A stretch of 64,000 nt of DNA from Paenibacillus sp. Soil750 (GTDB taxonomy: Bacteria; Bacillota; Bacilli; Paenibacillales; NBRC-103111): positions 1-64,000 of the forward strand of contig NZ_LMSD01000023.1 in NCBI RefSeq assembly GCF_001428045.1, in the 5' to 3' direction. The notes under the pieces were generated by a model. It had not been told where the DNA came from, ran no database searches, and saw only the letters and a list, made by a program, of their open reading frames with translations. The translations under genes were made by a program, and so were the position numbers. Positions 56,112-64,000 of the stretch are shown piece after piece (position 1 is the first letter of the stretch; every line of letters starts with the position of its first letter).

Positions 56112-57707
56112 ATGAAGAGAACAAAAAGATGGGTGTTAGGTTCAACGATTTTGGCAATGACGCTGGGAGCGGCTTTAACCGGCTGTGCGAAAACCGAGGA
56201 AGGAGCGAGCGGCAGTCCAGCTCCGTCAGCATCAGGTAAGGTGGAAGACAAATACGATAAGTTACCGAAGGCCGTTAGTGTTACGATGTATGACCGCGGT
56301 GCCGTAGCAGCAGAAGAGGGCTCCTACGAACAGAATCGCTGGACCAAGTGGATTCAGGAACAATCGGGCGTCCAGGTCAAATATGTGCCGGTTCCCCGCA
56401 ACCAGGCGCAGGATAAGCTGAATACGCTGATTGCTTCCGGCGAAGCACCGGATCTGATCTGGGATTTTGACCGTAATTATATCGGTACGCTCGTCACACA
56501 AGGCGTCATTCAGCCTATTGATGATTACATAGAGAAATACAGCACGGTACTGAAGAAGTATATTAACGAGAATCCTGATTTGAAGCCGTTGATGACGTTC
56601 GATGGCAAAATATACGGGATAACGACAAAACGGCCGCTGAACAACTTGGCTAACGCTGGCATGTGGATTAGGCAGGATTGGCTGGACAAGGTTGGCATGA
56701 AGGCTCCAACGACAGAGGAAGAGTTTTTTGCAGTGACGAAAGCCTTCAAGGAGAAAGGTTTATCCGGGAATACGAACGCACCTGTCGTTTCCATGTATGT
56801 TTGGCCTAATGTGATCTCCGGCCTGTATGCGACGCATAGCACGCAATGGTATCTCGAAGGGGGCAAAATGACCAATGCCAGATTCGTGGATCGCAACGTT
56901 GGAGCTATTTCATTCGAAAGAAAGCTGTATGAGAATGGGTATATCGATAAGGAGTACTTGACGGATAAGAACAGTCAGAAGATGATGACGGACTGGGCGC
57001 AAGGAAAGTCGGGCATCTTGATCGGCACTGTTGGCAACGGTATTGACAGCTACATGAAGGATTTGATGAAGAACGTTCCCGATGCGAATCCGGTCCCGCT
57101 GGCTGCTTTTTCAACAAAGTACGGGAAATTTGGCGTATACCAGGAAACTGATGCTAACATTTTCGTAGCTTTCAATAAGGATATGAAAAATCCGAAAGCA
57201 GCGATTCAATATCTCGACTGGTTGCTCGATAAAGGCTGGTACGCACTGAAAAACGGTGTGGAGAACACGCATTACAAATTGGTAAGCGGCGTCCCACAGG
57301 TGATAGACGCGGACAAATTTAAGAAAGAAGTCGCCTACGCAAGCGAGTATGCGATTGTAAAAGACGATGCCAAGACGTTCAAGCCGGAGGATTTGATTAT
57401 AAAAGCCGCTCAGGATCCGCTTTCGCAGCGTTGGGCGAAATTGAATGTTCAAGCAATTACTACAGCGCTTAGCGTGCCGTTCCGACGTGATATGCCTTAT
57501 GTGCCGAGTCTGCCGGAAATCAATAATGTGTTTGCGAGCATTGGGCCTAAGCTGGATGAGATCCGCACGAGAGCAATCATCAAAGGTGACATTACGCCAG
57601 AGCAGGCGCTTGATATGATGCGTAAAGAGTACAAGAGCGCTGGCGGAGACAAGACAGATCAAGGCGCGCAAGAATGGTACGAAAAGAATAAAAAGAATTT
57701 CAAATAA
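56112..57707 (+). CDS. ABC sugar transporter, solute-binding lipoprotein, LplA type
   Basis: A 531-residue lipoprotein. Signal peptide with lipobox LTGC, an Ala/Ser/Gly/Pro spacer and a long binding domain (SVTMYDRGAVAAEEGSYEQN; LIASGEAPDLIWDF). This class pairs with LplB/YtcP permeases for complex oligosaccharides. ATG with GGGAGGT 8 bases upstream; GTG 56097 is in frame but would read through that site. It lies 90 bases after the YtcP-type gene, so it may have its own promoter (a TATAAT is visible at about 56083-56088). Confidence 0.92.
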   Translation: MKRTKRWVLGSTILAMTLGAALTGCAKTEEGASGSPAPSASGKVEDKYDKLPKAVSVTMYDRGAVAAEEGSYEQNRWTKWIQEQSGVQVKYVPVPRNQAQDKLNTLIASGEAPDLIWDFDRNYIGTLVTQGVIQPIDDYIEKYSTVLKKYINENPDLKPLMTFDGKIYGITTKRPLNNLANAGMWIRQDWLDKVGMKAPTTEEEFFAVTKAFKEKGLSGNTNAPVVSMYVWPNVISGLYATHSTQWYLEGGKMTNARFVDRNVGAISFERKLYENGYIDKEYLTDKNSQKMMTDWAQGKSGILIGTVGNGIDSYMKDLMKNVPDANPVPLAAFSTKYGKFGVYQETDANIFVAFNKDMKNPKAAIQYLDWLLDKGWYALKNGVENTHYKLVSGVPQVIDADKFKKEVAYASEYAIVKDDAKTFKPEDLIIKAAQDPLSQRWAKLNVQAITTALSVPFRRDMPYVPSLPEINNVFASIGPKLDEIRTRAIIKGDITPEQALDMMRKEYKSAGGDKTDQGAQEWYEKNKKNFK

Positions 57708-57782
57708 CTCGATGTGGGAATAAATGGGGCTTTTAAGGTCCCGTTATTTCCCCGATTATCGATAATTCAAGGGGGCAGAGAC

Positions 57783-60149
57783 ATGTTCTGGCGACAAAAG
57801 AGAAGCCGTTCGAAGCGGGCAATGTCGATGATTTTGCTTTTTTTGAGCCTATGCATTGTTTCGACAGCAGGCCTGTCATATTTCATCACGACCGATCATC
57901 TTCAGGCAGAAGTCGAGCAAACGAACATGTCGCTGCTCCACGAGGTAAACGGTAAACTGCTGTTGGTGCTGAAGGCGATCGACTCGGAGGCGATGCAATT
58001 TTTGCGCAGCCGTGATATGAGGACGTTTATGGAGGACGATGCTGCTGACCAGCAGGACACGATCAATATCAACAACCGAATCGGCGATATGTTGCTGAGC
58101 AATGACACCATTTTTTCAATAGATCTGTATTCCTATGCGAAGAAGCGTTGGTCGCAAACGAACCCGTTTCAGACGCCGGAGCCAGGCCCCGATTATCAAT
58201 GGATTAGTGCGTTCGAACGTTACAAAGGCTTTTATCAGTGGATAGGCACACGAAAGCTGTCCATCGATGAGTCTGGTAAGATTCGGCACAACGTCATGAC
58301 GCTCATTCGCTCCTATCCGCTTACACATGGGGAAGGATACAGGAAAGGAGCGGTTGCTTTCAATGTCGATGAGCGTTCCATTTATAATTTGATTAAAAAT
58401 GCGATTGATCCTTCTCTCGGCTATTTATTTCTGGCTGATGCGGAAGGAACGATTCTCAGTCATGCAGATAAATCGTTGATCGGCACGCAAACAGGCGAAT
58501 TGCTTTGGTCGAAACAAATGAACGAGCGGGATGAAGGGCAGTTCCGTTCGAAAATAAACGGGATCAACAGAACCATCTTTTATATGAAGAGTCCGTATAC
58601 GGGCTGGGAAATCATTAGTGTCGTGTCCGATTCTGAGCTCAGCAAGCCGCTGGTCCAGGTGCGAAATACCTTATTTGGAATTTCGATCATTCTTCTGCTT
58701 CTAGCAAGCGGCATGGCGGTGGTATTAAACAGCTGGATGTTCCGGCCGGTGAATCGGGTCCTCTCGAATGTGACGAAACAACTTCAAGCGTATGGCGGAT
58801 ATGAAAGAAAAAGTGAGCATATGGCAGACGACGAATTCAGCAGCATCGAAGTATCCTTATCGTACATTTTGGCAGACAGCAATCGCATGTACAGGCAAAT
58901 GAGGGAAACACAACCGGTTATCAAATGGCGACTTGTGATGGATGCGCTGATCGGCGCGCGCAAAAATCCGGGCGAGCTGTTGCCTAGTCTTGCAGCGATC
59001 GGATTTCCGCTGCATGCGATGCAATATATCGTGATGGCAGCCGAGTTCGATGGAAAATCGGGGATTGCGACTCCGCAGGATCTTCATTTATATAGCTACG
59101 CGCTCTGCAATGTGGCGGAGGAGATCATCAACACCGAGTACCGAGGGATCGCCATTGAAGCGCGGGATGGCATGGTCGTTATCGTGCTCAGCTTTGACGA
59201 TGGGGACGGGGAAGCGAATCTACTGCGTGCGCTGGCGGTTTCTGAGTTGATCAAGAGCTATGTGGAAGAACAATTCAAACAGACGATTTCAATTGGACTA
59301 GGCCGCATGACGCAAGATTTGGGCGCGCTTCAGCATTCGTATCACGACGCGATGTCGGCACTGTCGTACAAAATGATTCTCGGCGGCAACACGATTATCT
59401 CCAGCGAAGATATTCGCGAGCCCGCGAGCGGGGAGTTTATGCGCTTGCTTGGCATGGCGGATGGGATCGTTGACTCGCTGCGGCTGACAGATAGCGAGAA
59501 GATGACGAAGCAGACGGACCGTTGGTTCGGTGAGATGGCTGGCAGCGGCGCTGCCCCGGATATGATTCGGCAGCTTGTTGTGCATTTTATGATGAAGGCA
59601 GCCAAAGCCGTAGGCGAGATCGATCCGGCACTGCTCGAGGAGGCGCCTTCACATCGGCTATTCGATCTGCTGAGTCAGTACGAAAGTATCCATGAGTTGT
59701 CGGAATACGTCATCGAGCAGCTTGGCCAATATGCAGAGCTAATTGAGGAGAGACGAAGCAATCGAGAGCGAAACGACGTTGTCGAGCGCATGACCGCTTT
59801 TATTGACGCGCACTATATGCACAGCGATTTATCATTGAATTATTTGGCAAGCGAATTCAAGCTGAGCGCGTCGCATGTTAGTCGTATTTTCAAGGAGCAA
59901 ACGGAAAGGAATTTCATCGATTATCTAATGGATATTCGTATGAGGAAGGCAAAGGAACTGCTAGTTGGTACCGATATGTTGATCCGTGATGTATCGGGGG
60001 CGGTCGGCTACTCGAACGTCAACAGCTTCGTACGGATTTTCAAGAAAAGTACTGGCTTTATCCCGGGTGAATATCGGGAGCGGGAGCAAGCGTCCCTAAG
60101 AGAAGCCGATGGTGCTGATGATACCGACGAAGCTGACGAAGCCGAATAA
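57783..60149 (+). CDS. Membrane-bound AraC-family regulator with extracytoplasmic sensor
   Basis: A 788-residue one-component regulator like the gene at 27818. TM1 (SMILLFLSLCIVSTAGLSYF), an extracytoplasmic Cache-like sensor (about residues 40-295), TM2 (LFGISIILLLLASGMAVVL), a linker region, and a C-terminal AraC domain (LNYLASEFKLSASHVSRIFK; NSFVRIFKKSTGFIPGEYRE) with an acidic tail. ATG 57783 follows AAGGGGGCAGAG; the frame is open 69 bases further up without a start signal of similar quality. It probably activates the surrounding importer operon. Confidence 0.9.
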   Translation: MFWRQKRSRSKRAMSMILLFLSLCIVSTAGLSYFITTDHLQAEVEQTNMSLLHEVNGKLLLVLKAIDSEAMQFLRSRDMRTFMEDDAADQQDTININNRIGDMLLSNDTIFSIDLYSYAKKRWSQTNPFQTPEPGPDYQWISAFERYKGFYQWIGTRKLSIDESGKIRHNVMTLIRSYPLTHGEGYRKGAVAFNVDERSIYNLIKNAIDPSLGYLFLADAEGTILSHADKSLIGTQTGELLWSKQMNERDEGQFRSKINGINRTIFYMKSPYTGWEIISVVSDSELSKPLVQVRNTLFGISIILLLLASGMAVVLNSWMFRPVNRVLSNVTKQLQAYGGYERKSEHMADDEFSSIEVSLSYILADSNRMYRQMRETQPVIKWRLVMDALIGARKNPGELLPSLAAIGFPLHAMQYIVMAAEFDGKSGIATPQDLHLYSYALCNVAEEIINTEYRGIAIEARDGMVVIVLSFDDGDGEANLLRALAVSELIKSYVEEQFKQTISIGLGRMTQDLGALQHSYHDAMSALSYKMILGGNTIISSEDIREPASGEFMRLLGMADGIVDSLRLTDSEKMTKQTDRWFGEMAGSGAAPDMIRQLVVHFMMKAAKAVGEIDPALLEEAPSHRLFDLLSQYESIHELSEYVIEQLGQYAELIEERRSNRERNDVVERMTAFIDAHYMHSDLSLNYLASEFKLSASHVSRIFKEQTERNFIDYLMDIRMRKAKELLVGTDMLIRDVSGAVGYSNVNSFVRIFKKSTGFIPGEYREREQASLREADGADDTDEADEAE

Positions 60150-60172
60150 GAATGCAACAGGAGGTATGGACG

Positions 60173-61273
60173 ATGCTGACGCGTACATCGTTTACAGATA
60201 CAAAAACAGGGCTGCCGATCCTAGTGATTGGTTCCGATAAAGGCGATACGGGACATCATTATTATACGGCGATGTCGTGGTTGTCGAACAGCCGCCATGT
60301 GATCGTACACACGGAAATGGACCGGGAGACGTGGATAGGTAACATCGTGCGTTTCGATACGGAAACGGGTGATGTGCAGTTGCTGGAGGAAAGCCTGAAA
60401 TGGGGACGCGGGGTCGTTTCGTGTGATGATATCTTGTATCTATTCGACAAGAATGAGTTGTATGCAATTGATGCGTGGAGCGGCGAACGGCGTACGATTT
60501 GCAAGCTGGAAGAGCATTGCACGTTCTTTGGGCCATTATCGATTACGAACGATGGCAAGGCGCTTGGTGTCTACTGGAAAGAGCAGCTTCTTCGTTCCGA
60601 GGATGCTGCATCTCGGGAGGCCGATTGGGTGATCGGCACTGTCCATGCGGCGAGCGGGGAGGTGCGCGAAGTAGCCCGTCCGCGTTTTGACGAGCCTTAT
60701 CCGGTGGCGAATCATGCCATGATCAATCCTGTTGATCCGAATCAAGTGTTCTTTTCACATGAGGGCGCTACGGAGCAAATTCCAGATCGGCTCTGGGCAG
60801 TCGACACGCGAACCGGAGGTATGCGCAACCTTTTTTCGCAGAAGAAAGAGGAGAGCGGATTGCCAGTAGAATATGTGGGGCACGAAATGTGGGCGTTCGA
60901 CGGCAGTGGACTGTACTTCGTGAAGTATCCGCATAGTCCGGATAAACCGACAGGCGTATATTTCGTGGATCGTCGGGGCGAGCGGCACGAGTTCATTAAC
61001 GGAGACTACAGGTATTGGCATGTCGGCATCAGTCCTGACGGCCGATATGCGGCAGCGGATACGCAGGAGCCGGGCATTTCCAAAATCGTGCTCATCAACA
61101 CGGCTACGAAACAGTCCGAGCTGCTATGCGAGCTGCCGTGCCGTGGGATGCATCCTGGACACCCGCATCCATCCTTTAGTCCAGACAGCCGTAAGGTTAC
61201 CTTCACATTTTCGGATGAGCATGATCGGCTCCATGTCGGGATTATGGATATTGGAGACCAATTAGCTAGGTGA
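60173..61273 (+). CDS. Oligogalacturonate lyase-like enzyme (PL22, beta-propeller)
   Basis: A 366-residue cytoplasmic protein resembling polysaccharide lyase family 22, which cleaves short (unsaturated) oligogalacturonides in pectin breakdown. Family-like blocks: DKGDTGHHYYTAMSWLSN; HAMINPVDPNQVFFSHEGA; YVGHEMWAFDG; RGMHPGHPHPSFSPDSRKV, which supply the His ligands used for metal binding. Seven-bladed propeller-type WD-like repeats. ATG 60173 follows AGGAGGT by 7 bases. It closes the importer operon, 23 bases after the regulator gene, so import and cleavage are linked. Other beta-propeller functions cannot be excluded. Confidence 0.75.
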   Translation: MLTRTSFTDTKTGLPILVIGSDKGDTGHHYYTAMSWLSNSRHVIVHTEMDRETWIGNIVRFDTETGDVQLLEESLKWGRGVVSCDDILYLFDKNELYAIDAWSGERRTICKLEEHCTFFGPLSITNDGKALGVYWKEQLLRSEDAASREADWVIGTVHAASGEVREVARPRFDEPYPVANHAMINPVDPNQVFFSHEGATEQIPDRLWAVDTRTGGMRNLFSQKKEESGLPVEYVGHEMWAFDGSGLYFVKYPHSPDKPTGVYFVDRRGERHEFINGDYRYWHVGISPDGRYAAADTQEPGISKIVLINTATKQSELLCELPCRGMHPGHPHPSFSPDSRKVTFTFSDEHDRLHVGIMDIGDQLAR

Positions 61274-61391
61274 GGATTCACGAGTGGTGGTTACGTTAGA
61301 GTGCAAGGATAGGCCTGCATGATTAAGATTCATGCAGGCGTGGGGATGGAGATGAGCAAGCATAGTTTGGCTGCCTGTGTTGGCTTAATAA

Positions 61392-61405
61392 TGAAAACGC
61401 TTTCA
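61392..61405 (+). promoter_or_regulatory. cre site (CcpA operator)
   Basis: TGAAAACGCTTTCA fits the CcpA consensus TGWNANCGNTNWCA at every position. It lies 22 bases before the start of the secreted hydrolase gene at 61428, where binding would repress expression on preferred sugars. Confidence 0.8.
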
Positions 61406-61427
61406 AAAATGAAGGGAGTGAGTTTAC

Positions 61428-64000
61428 TTGGTGATGAAAAAATGGATGTTATGCCTTATGCTGATTTCGTTATTGTTTACCTCACCTTTGTTTGGACTAC
61501 GATCTTTAGACAGCACAACCGTTTATGCGGCAGAAACATTACAAAATGCAATGATTGGCGGGTTTGAAAGCGATGAAGAGCTTTGGAATTTTTACCTGGG
61601 AACGGAGTTTCCCGGAGCCAAAGGTGAATATGTGCGGGATACGTCCGTATTTAGGTCGGGGACCTCTTCGGGTAAGCTGCGCGGGGATTTTAGCACCGGC
61701 GGCAAATATGTCTCAGTGAGTAAATATTTTATTCCTATGGATATACAGAAACTTGAATTTTGGGTCAAAACAGCTGACGCCGCTGCGATTGTGCTTCGGG
61801 TGACGGATTCGACCGGACAGGTGCATCAGCAGAAGCTAACAGCGACGTCAAATGTCAATTGGCAGAAGATGGAAATCACTAAATTTAACGGCGGCACAAG
61901 CTATCTTCATTTCGGTGGGGCAAACGATGGGGTGTGGCATGGACCTGCCCAGGGAATAGGGCTTTTGTTGGAGAAATCTGGTTTAAGCGGTGGGAAAACA
62001 AGCGGGAACTTGTGGATCGATGATGTGTCTGCGACGGTTCCGCAGCAAGAGCCTCTTTGGGATTCCGCGATCGGCAATTTCGAGAACGCCTTTGACATAT
62101 GGAAACCAACCTTGGGAACAGGAGCTAAAGGCGAATATGTACGGGACTCGTCCGTGTTTAAGGAGGGAAGTTTTTCGGGTAAGTTGAGCGGAGATTTTAG
62201 TGGTACAGGCAAAAGTGTTTCGATAGGAAGAAATTTTTCTCCTCGGGAGATAAAGAAGCTTGGATTTTGGGTGAAAACAACGGATGCTGCTGCCATCCTG
62301 GTTCTGTTGACGGATTCGACCGGGCAGGTGCATCAGCAGAAAATCGCCGTGGCGTCAACTGGAAATTGGCAAAAAATAGAAATATTTAAGTTCAATAGCG
62401 GTACGAGCTACCTACATTATAACGGGGCAAACGACGGGGTATGGCATGGTCCCGCCCAGAGAATCGGATTTATTCTAGAAAAGACCGGCTTGATCGCGGG
62501 TAAAACGAGCGGAGACATTCGCTTGGACAATATCGTGACCACATCTACCTTCCCGGATTTATCCATCGAGCAGTCCCGAATGGGAAATGTCTTTCTGGCG
62601 AACGAGTCCGCAATCTTTCCTCTTGCAACAAGGGGAGATACCGTAAGTTGGAGCGTATATGACCACTTGGATCATCAAGTATTAGCAGGCAGTGAAGGGG
62701 TGCAGGACGGGCAATTGAAATTGACGATTCCTATTCAGCAGCTTGGTTATTATAAGCTTTCGCTTGCTGCTGAGAAAGATGGTCAAACGATCAAGCGTGC
62801 AGAAATTTCGTTTGCCCGCTTAGCTTCGGATGACCCTACTTTGGTGAACAATTCTCCATTCGGGGTATCCACTCACCTAGCAAGAACAAATACGGGTTGG
62901 ACGCCTGAGTTAAGTGCATTATTGAAACGCGTCGGATCCAAAAATTTCCGTGACGAAATAACTTGGGTAGATGTCGAATACGAAAAAGGGAAATACCAGA
63001 AGCCGCCAGGCCGTGATGCCTTTATGCGGAAAACGCAGCAAGACGGCTTGAAGCCGTTCATCACCCTTGACTTTACCAATCCGTTTTATGATCAGGATAG
63101 TACGCCCTATTCGGACGATGGCCGTCAAGGGTTTGCCAATTATGGCAAGGCCTTGCTGGACTTATATGGCAATCAGATGGAATGGGTGGAAGTCTACAAT
63201 GAGTTCAACGGAGGGTTTGGCGATCGTGGGAACGGTCCCGCAGACTCGCGTCCGGACTATTATTTTAAGCTGCTGAAGAAGACCTACGAGACGGTGAAAG
63301 CGGCCAGACCGGACGTAACGGTTGTCGGAATGGCATCGAATGTAGATATAAGCTGGATGGAAGAAGTGTTTAAGCTTGGCGGGCTCCAATACATGGACGT
63401 CGTTTCCATCCATCCGTACAATCGAACGCCGGATGGTATGTTGCAAGCTGTGCTCGATGCGCAAAGCTTAATCCGGAAATATAATCAGGGACAAGACAAA
63501 CCGGTTTGGATTACGGAAGTCGGCTGGCATACCGACACAAGGGGAGTAGACGAAAAAACGCAAGCGGATTATTTGGTGCGTGCTTATGTGCAAGCGTTGA
63601 GCGCCGGTGTCAAGAAAATATTCTGGTATGATTTGATGAATGACGGCATGCAAGCCGACTATGGCGAAGATAATTTCGGCCTCATTCGCCACCAGGATGA
63701 CCCCAAAGGGCAGTTTTCTCCGAAACCCGCCTATGCGGCTTATGGGGCGATGACGCGAGAATTGCTAGGCGCCTCGTTCGTTGAACAGGAAGCCGTCGAC
63801 ACGGGCATTACCAGCTACCGATTTGATAAAAACGGCCAGAAGCTAAGAGTCGTCTGGGCTAATACCCCTGTGCAGGCAGCCATTCAAACGAACGCGCCTA
63901 TTCAAATCACGGATATCATGGGGAACACGGAAACCTTCACGCCGCTTAACGGCAGGGTGTATATGACACTAACCGCGGAACCCATTTACATCCAAAGTAA
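61428..64000 (+). CDS. Secreted clan GH-A glycoside hydrolase with tandem N-terminal beta-sandwich domains (3' end beyond window)
   Basis: At least 857 residues, still open at 64000. Signal peptide (MKKWMLCLMLISLLFTSPLF...YAA), then two homologous about 165-residue domains in tandem, a short Ig-like linker, and a catalytic barrel from about residue 480. Clan GH-A features: VEVYNEFNGG with acid/base Glu590 and VWITEVGWHT with nucleophile Glu695, counted from ATG 61434. It resembles family GH39 or related endo-glycosidases; family and substrate are uncertain. The start may be TTG 61428 (GGGAG 10 bases upstream) or ATG 61434. It lies downstream of a perfect cre site and next to a pectin-type lyase gene, suggesting plant-polymer degradation. 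Confidence 0.85.
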   Translation, partial: MVMKKWMLCLMLISLLFTSPLFGLRSLDSTTVYAAETLQNAMIGGFESDEELWNFYLGTEFPGAKGEYVRDTSVFRSGTSSGKLRGDFSTGGKYVSVSKYFIPMDIQKLEFWVKTADAAAIVLRVTDSTGQVHQQKLTATSNVNWQKMEITKFNGGTSYLHFGGANDGVWHGPAQGIGLLLEKSGLSGGKTSGNLWIDDVSATVPQQEPLWDSAIGNFENAFDIWKPTLGTGAKGEYVRDSSVFKEGSFSGKLSGDFSGTGKSVSIGRNFSPREIKKLGFWVKTTDAAAILVLLTDSTGQVHQQKIAVASTGNWQKIEIFKFNSGTSYLHYNGANDGVWHGPAQRIGFILEKTGLIAGKTSGDIRLDNIVTTSTFPDLSIEQSRMGNVFLANESAIFPLATRGDTVSWSVYDHLDHQVLAGSEGVQDGQLKLTIPIQQLGYYKLSLAAEKDGQTIKRAEISFARLASDDPTLVNNSPFGVSTHLARTNTGWTPELSALLKRVGSKNFRDEITWVDVEYEKGKYQKPPGRDAFMRKTQQDGLKPFITLDFTNPFYDQDSTPYSDDGRQGFANYGKALLDLYGNQMEWVEVYNEFNGGFGDRGNGPADSRPDYYFKLLKKTYETVKAARPDVTVVGMASNVDISWMEEVFKLGGLQYMDVVSIHPYNRTPDGMLQAVLDAQSLIRKYNQGQDKPVWITEVGWHTDTRGVDEKTQADYLVRAYVQALSAGVKKIFWYDLMNDGMQADYGEDNFGLIRHQDDPKGQFSPKPAYAAYGAMTRELLGASFVEQEAVDTGITSYRFDKNGQKLRVVWANTPVQAAIQTNAPIQITDIMGNTETFTPLNGRVYMTLTAEPIYIQS
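61549..62550 (+). repeat. Tandem duplicated domain within the secreted hydrolase gene
   Basis: Units of about 500 bp (about 61549-62040 and 62059-62550) encode nearly the same domain. Shared blocks: GEYVRD, SVF, AAAI, VTDSTGQVHQQK / LTDSTGQVHQQK, GGTSYLH / SGTSYLH, ANDGVWHGPAQ and GKTSG. The DNA is also similar over long stretches, so the duplication is not ancient. The domain looks like a carbohydrate-binding or jelly-roll module. Confidence 0.85.

Noticed and set aside
61319..61567. 82-codon plus-strand frame across the start of the secreted hydrolase
   Set aside because: It overlaps the signal peptide of the long hydrolase frame in another phase and has no family resemblance.

Overview
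The window looks like a chromosomal stretch from an endospore-forming, Paenibacillus-like member of the Bacillota. The evidence is a tricistronic-type Ger spore-germination operon, a fragment of the mother-cell sigma factor SigK, S-layer-homology (SLH) anchoring, YesM/YesN-type sensor pairs, LplB/YtcP-type sugar permeases that lack their own ATPases, AraR-type control of arabinose genes, and AGGAGG-type ribosome binding sites with many TTG/GTG starts. I see no rRNA, tRNA or CRISPR array. The assignment rests on family recognition, not on a search.

Layout. 1-1.4 kb: 3' part of a GH32 levanase/fructosidase gene, broken by a 112-bp duplication. 1.5-12.9 kb: an old, rearranged segment bounded by two decayed copies of one IS6-like element. 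It holds two LysM-GMC oxidoreductases flanking a spore-germination operon, several gene stumps, and a ThuA-aldose-1-epimerase fusion. 12.9-26.5 kb: a two-component system divergent from an ABC sugar importer, followed by a 2219-residue secreted GH3/GH30/carbohydrate-binding/SLH protein. 26.6-35.2 kb: a LacI repressor and a membrane-bound AraC-type activator, transcribed divergently from a region with matching operators, then an ABC importer and a cytoplasmic GH30 enzyme. 35.2-37 kb: a graveyard of truncated genes (EamA transporter, sigK C-terminal part, internally deleted ABC ATPase). 37.1-42.5 kb: araR and, divergently, a kinase-araD-araA operon with AraR boxes at both promoters. 42.7-46.3 kb: an AraC regulator and a frameshifted GH38 mannosidase. 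46.6 kb: an MpsC/DUF2294 gene. 47.1-53.8 kb: a polyamine-type ABC transporter interleaved with a nucleoside hydrolase and an adenine deaminase. 54.1-64 kb: an ABC importer, an AraC-type membrane regulator, a PL22-like oligogalacturonate lyase, and a secreted clan GH-A hydrolase that runs off the window behind a CcpA (cre) site.

How it works together. Most of the window is saprophytic carbohydrate capture: large secreted or wall-anchored hydrolases cut polymers outside, lipoprotein-dependent importers bring in oligomers, and cytoplasmic enzymes finish the job. Each unit has its own sensor or regulator. Three of the four ABC importers have no ATPase gene, so a shared MsmX-type ATPase elsewhere is expected. 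The purine-like unit at 47-54 kb is the exception and carries its own ATPase.

The points most worth following up are the purine-salvage operon with a PotABCD-type transporter, the GH3-GH30 surface enzyme paired with a cytoplasmic GH30, the LysM-GMC oxidoreductases around the germination operon, the ThuA-GalM fusion, and the sigK breakpoint. I found no defence system, phage or clearly unprecedented machine.
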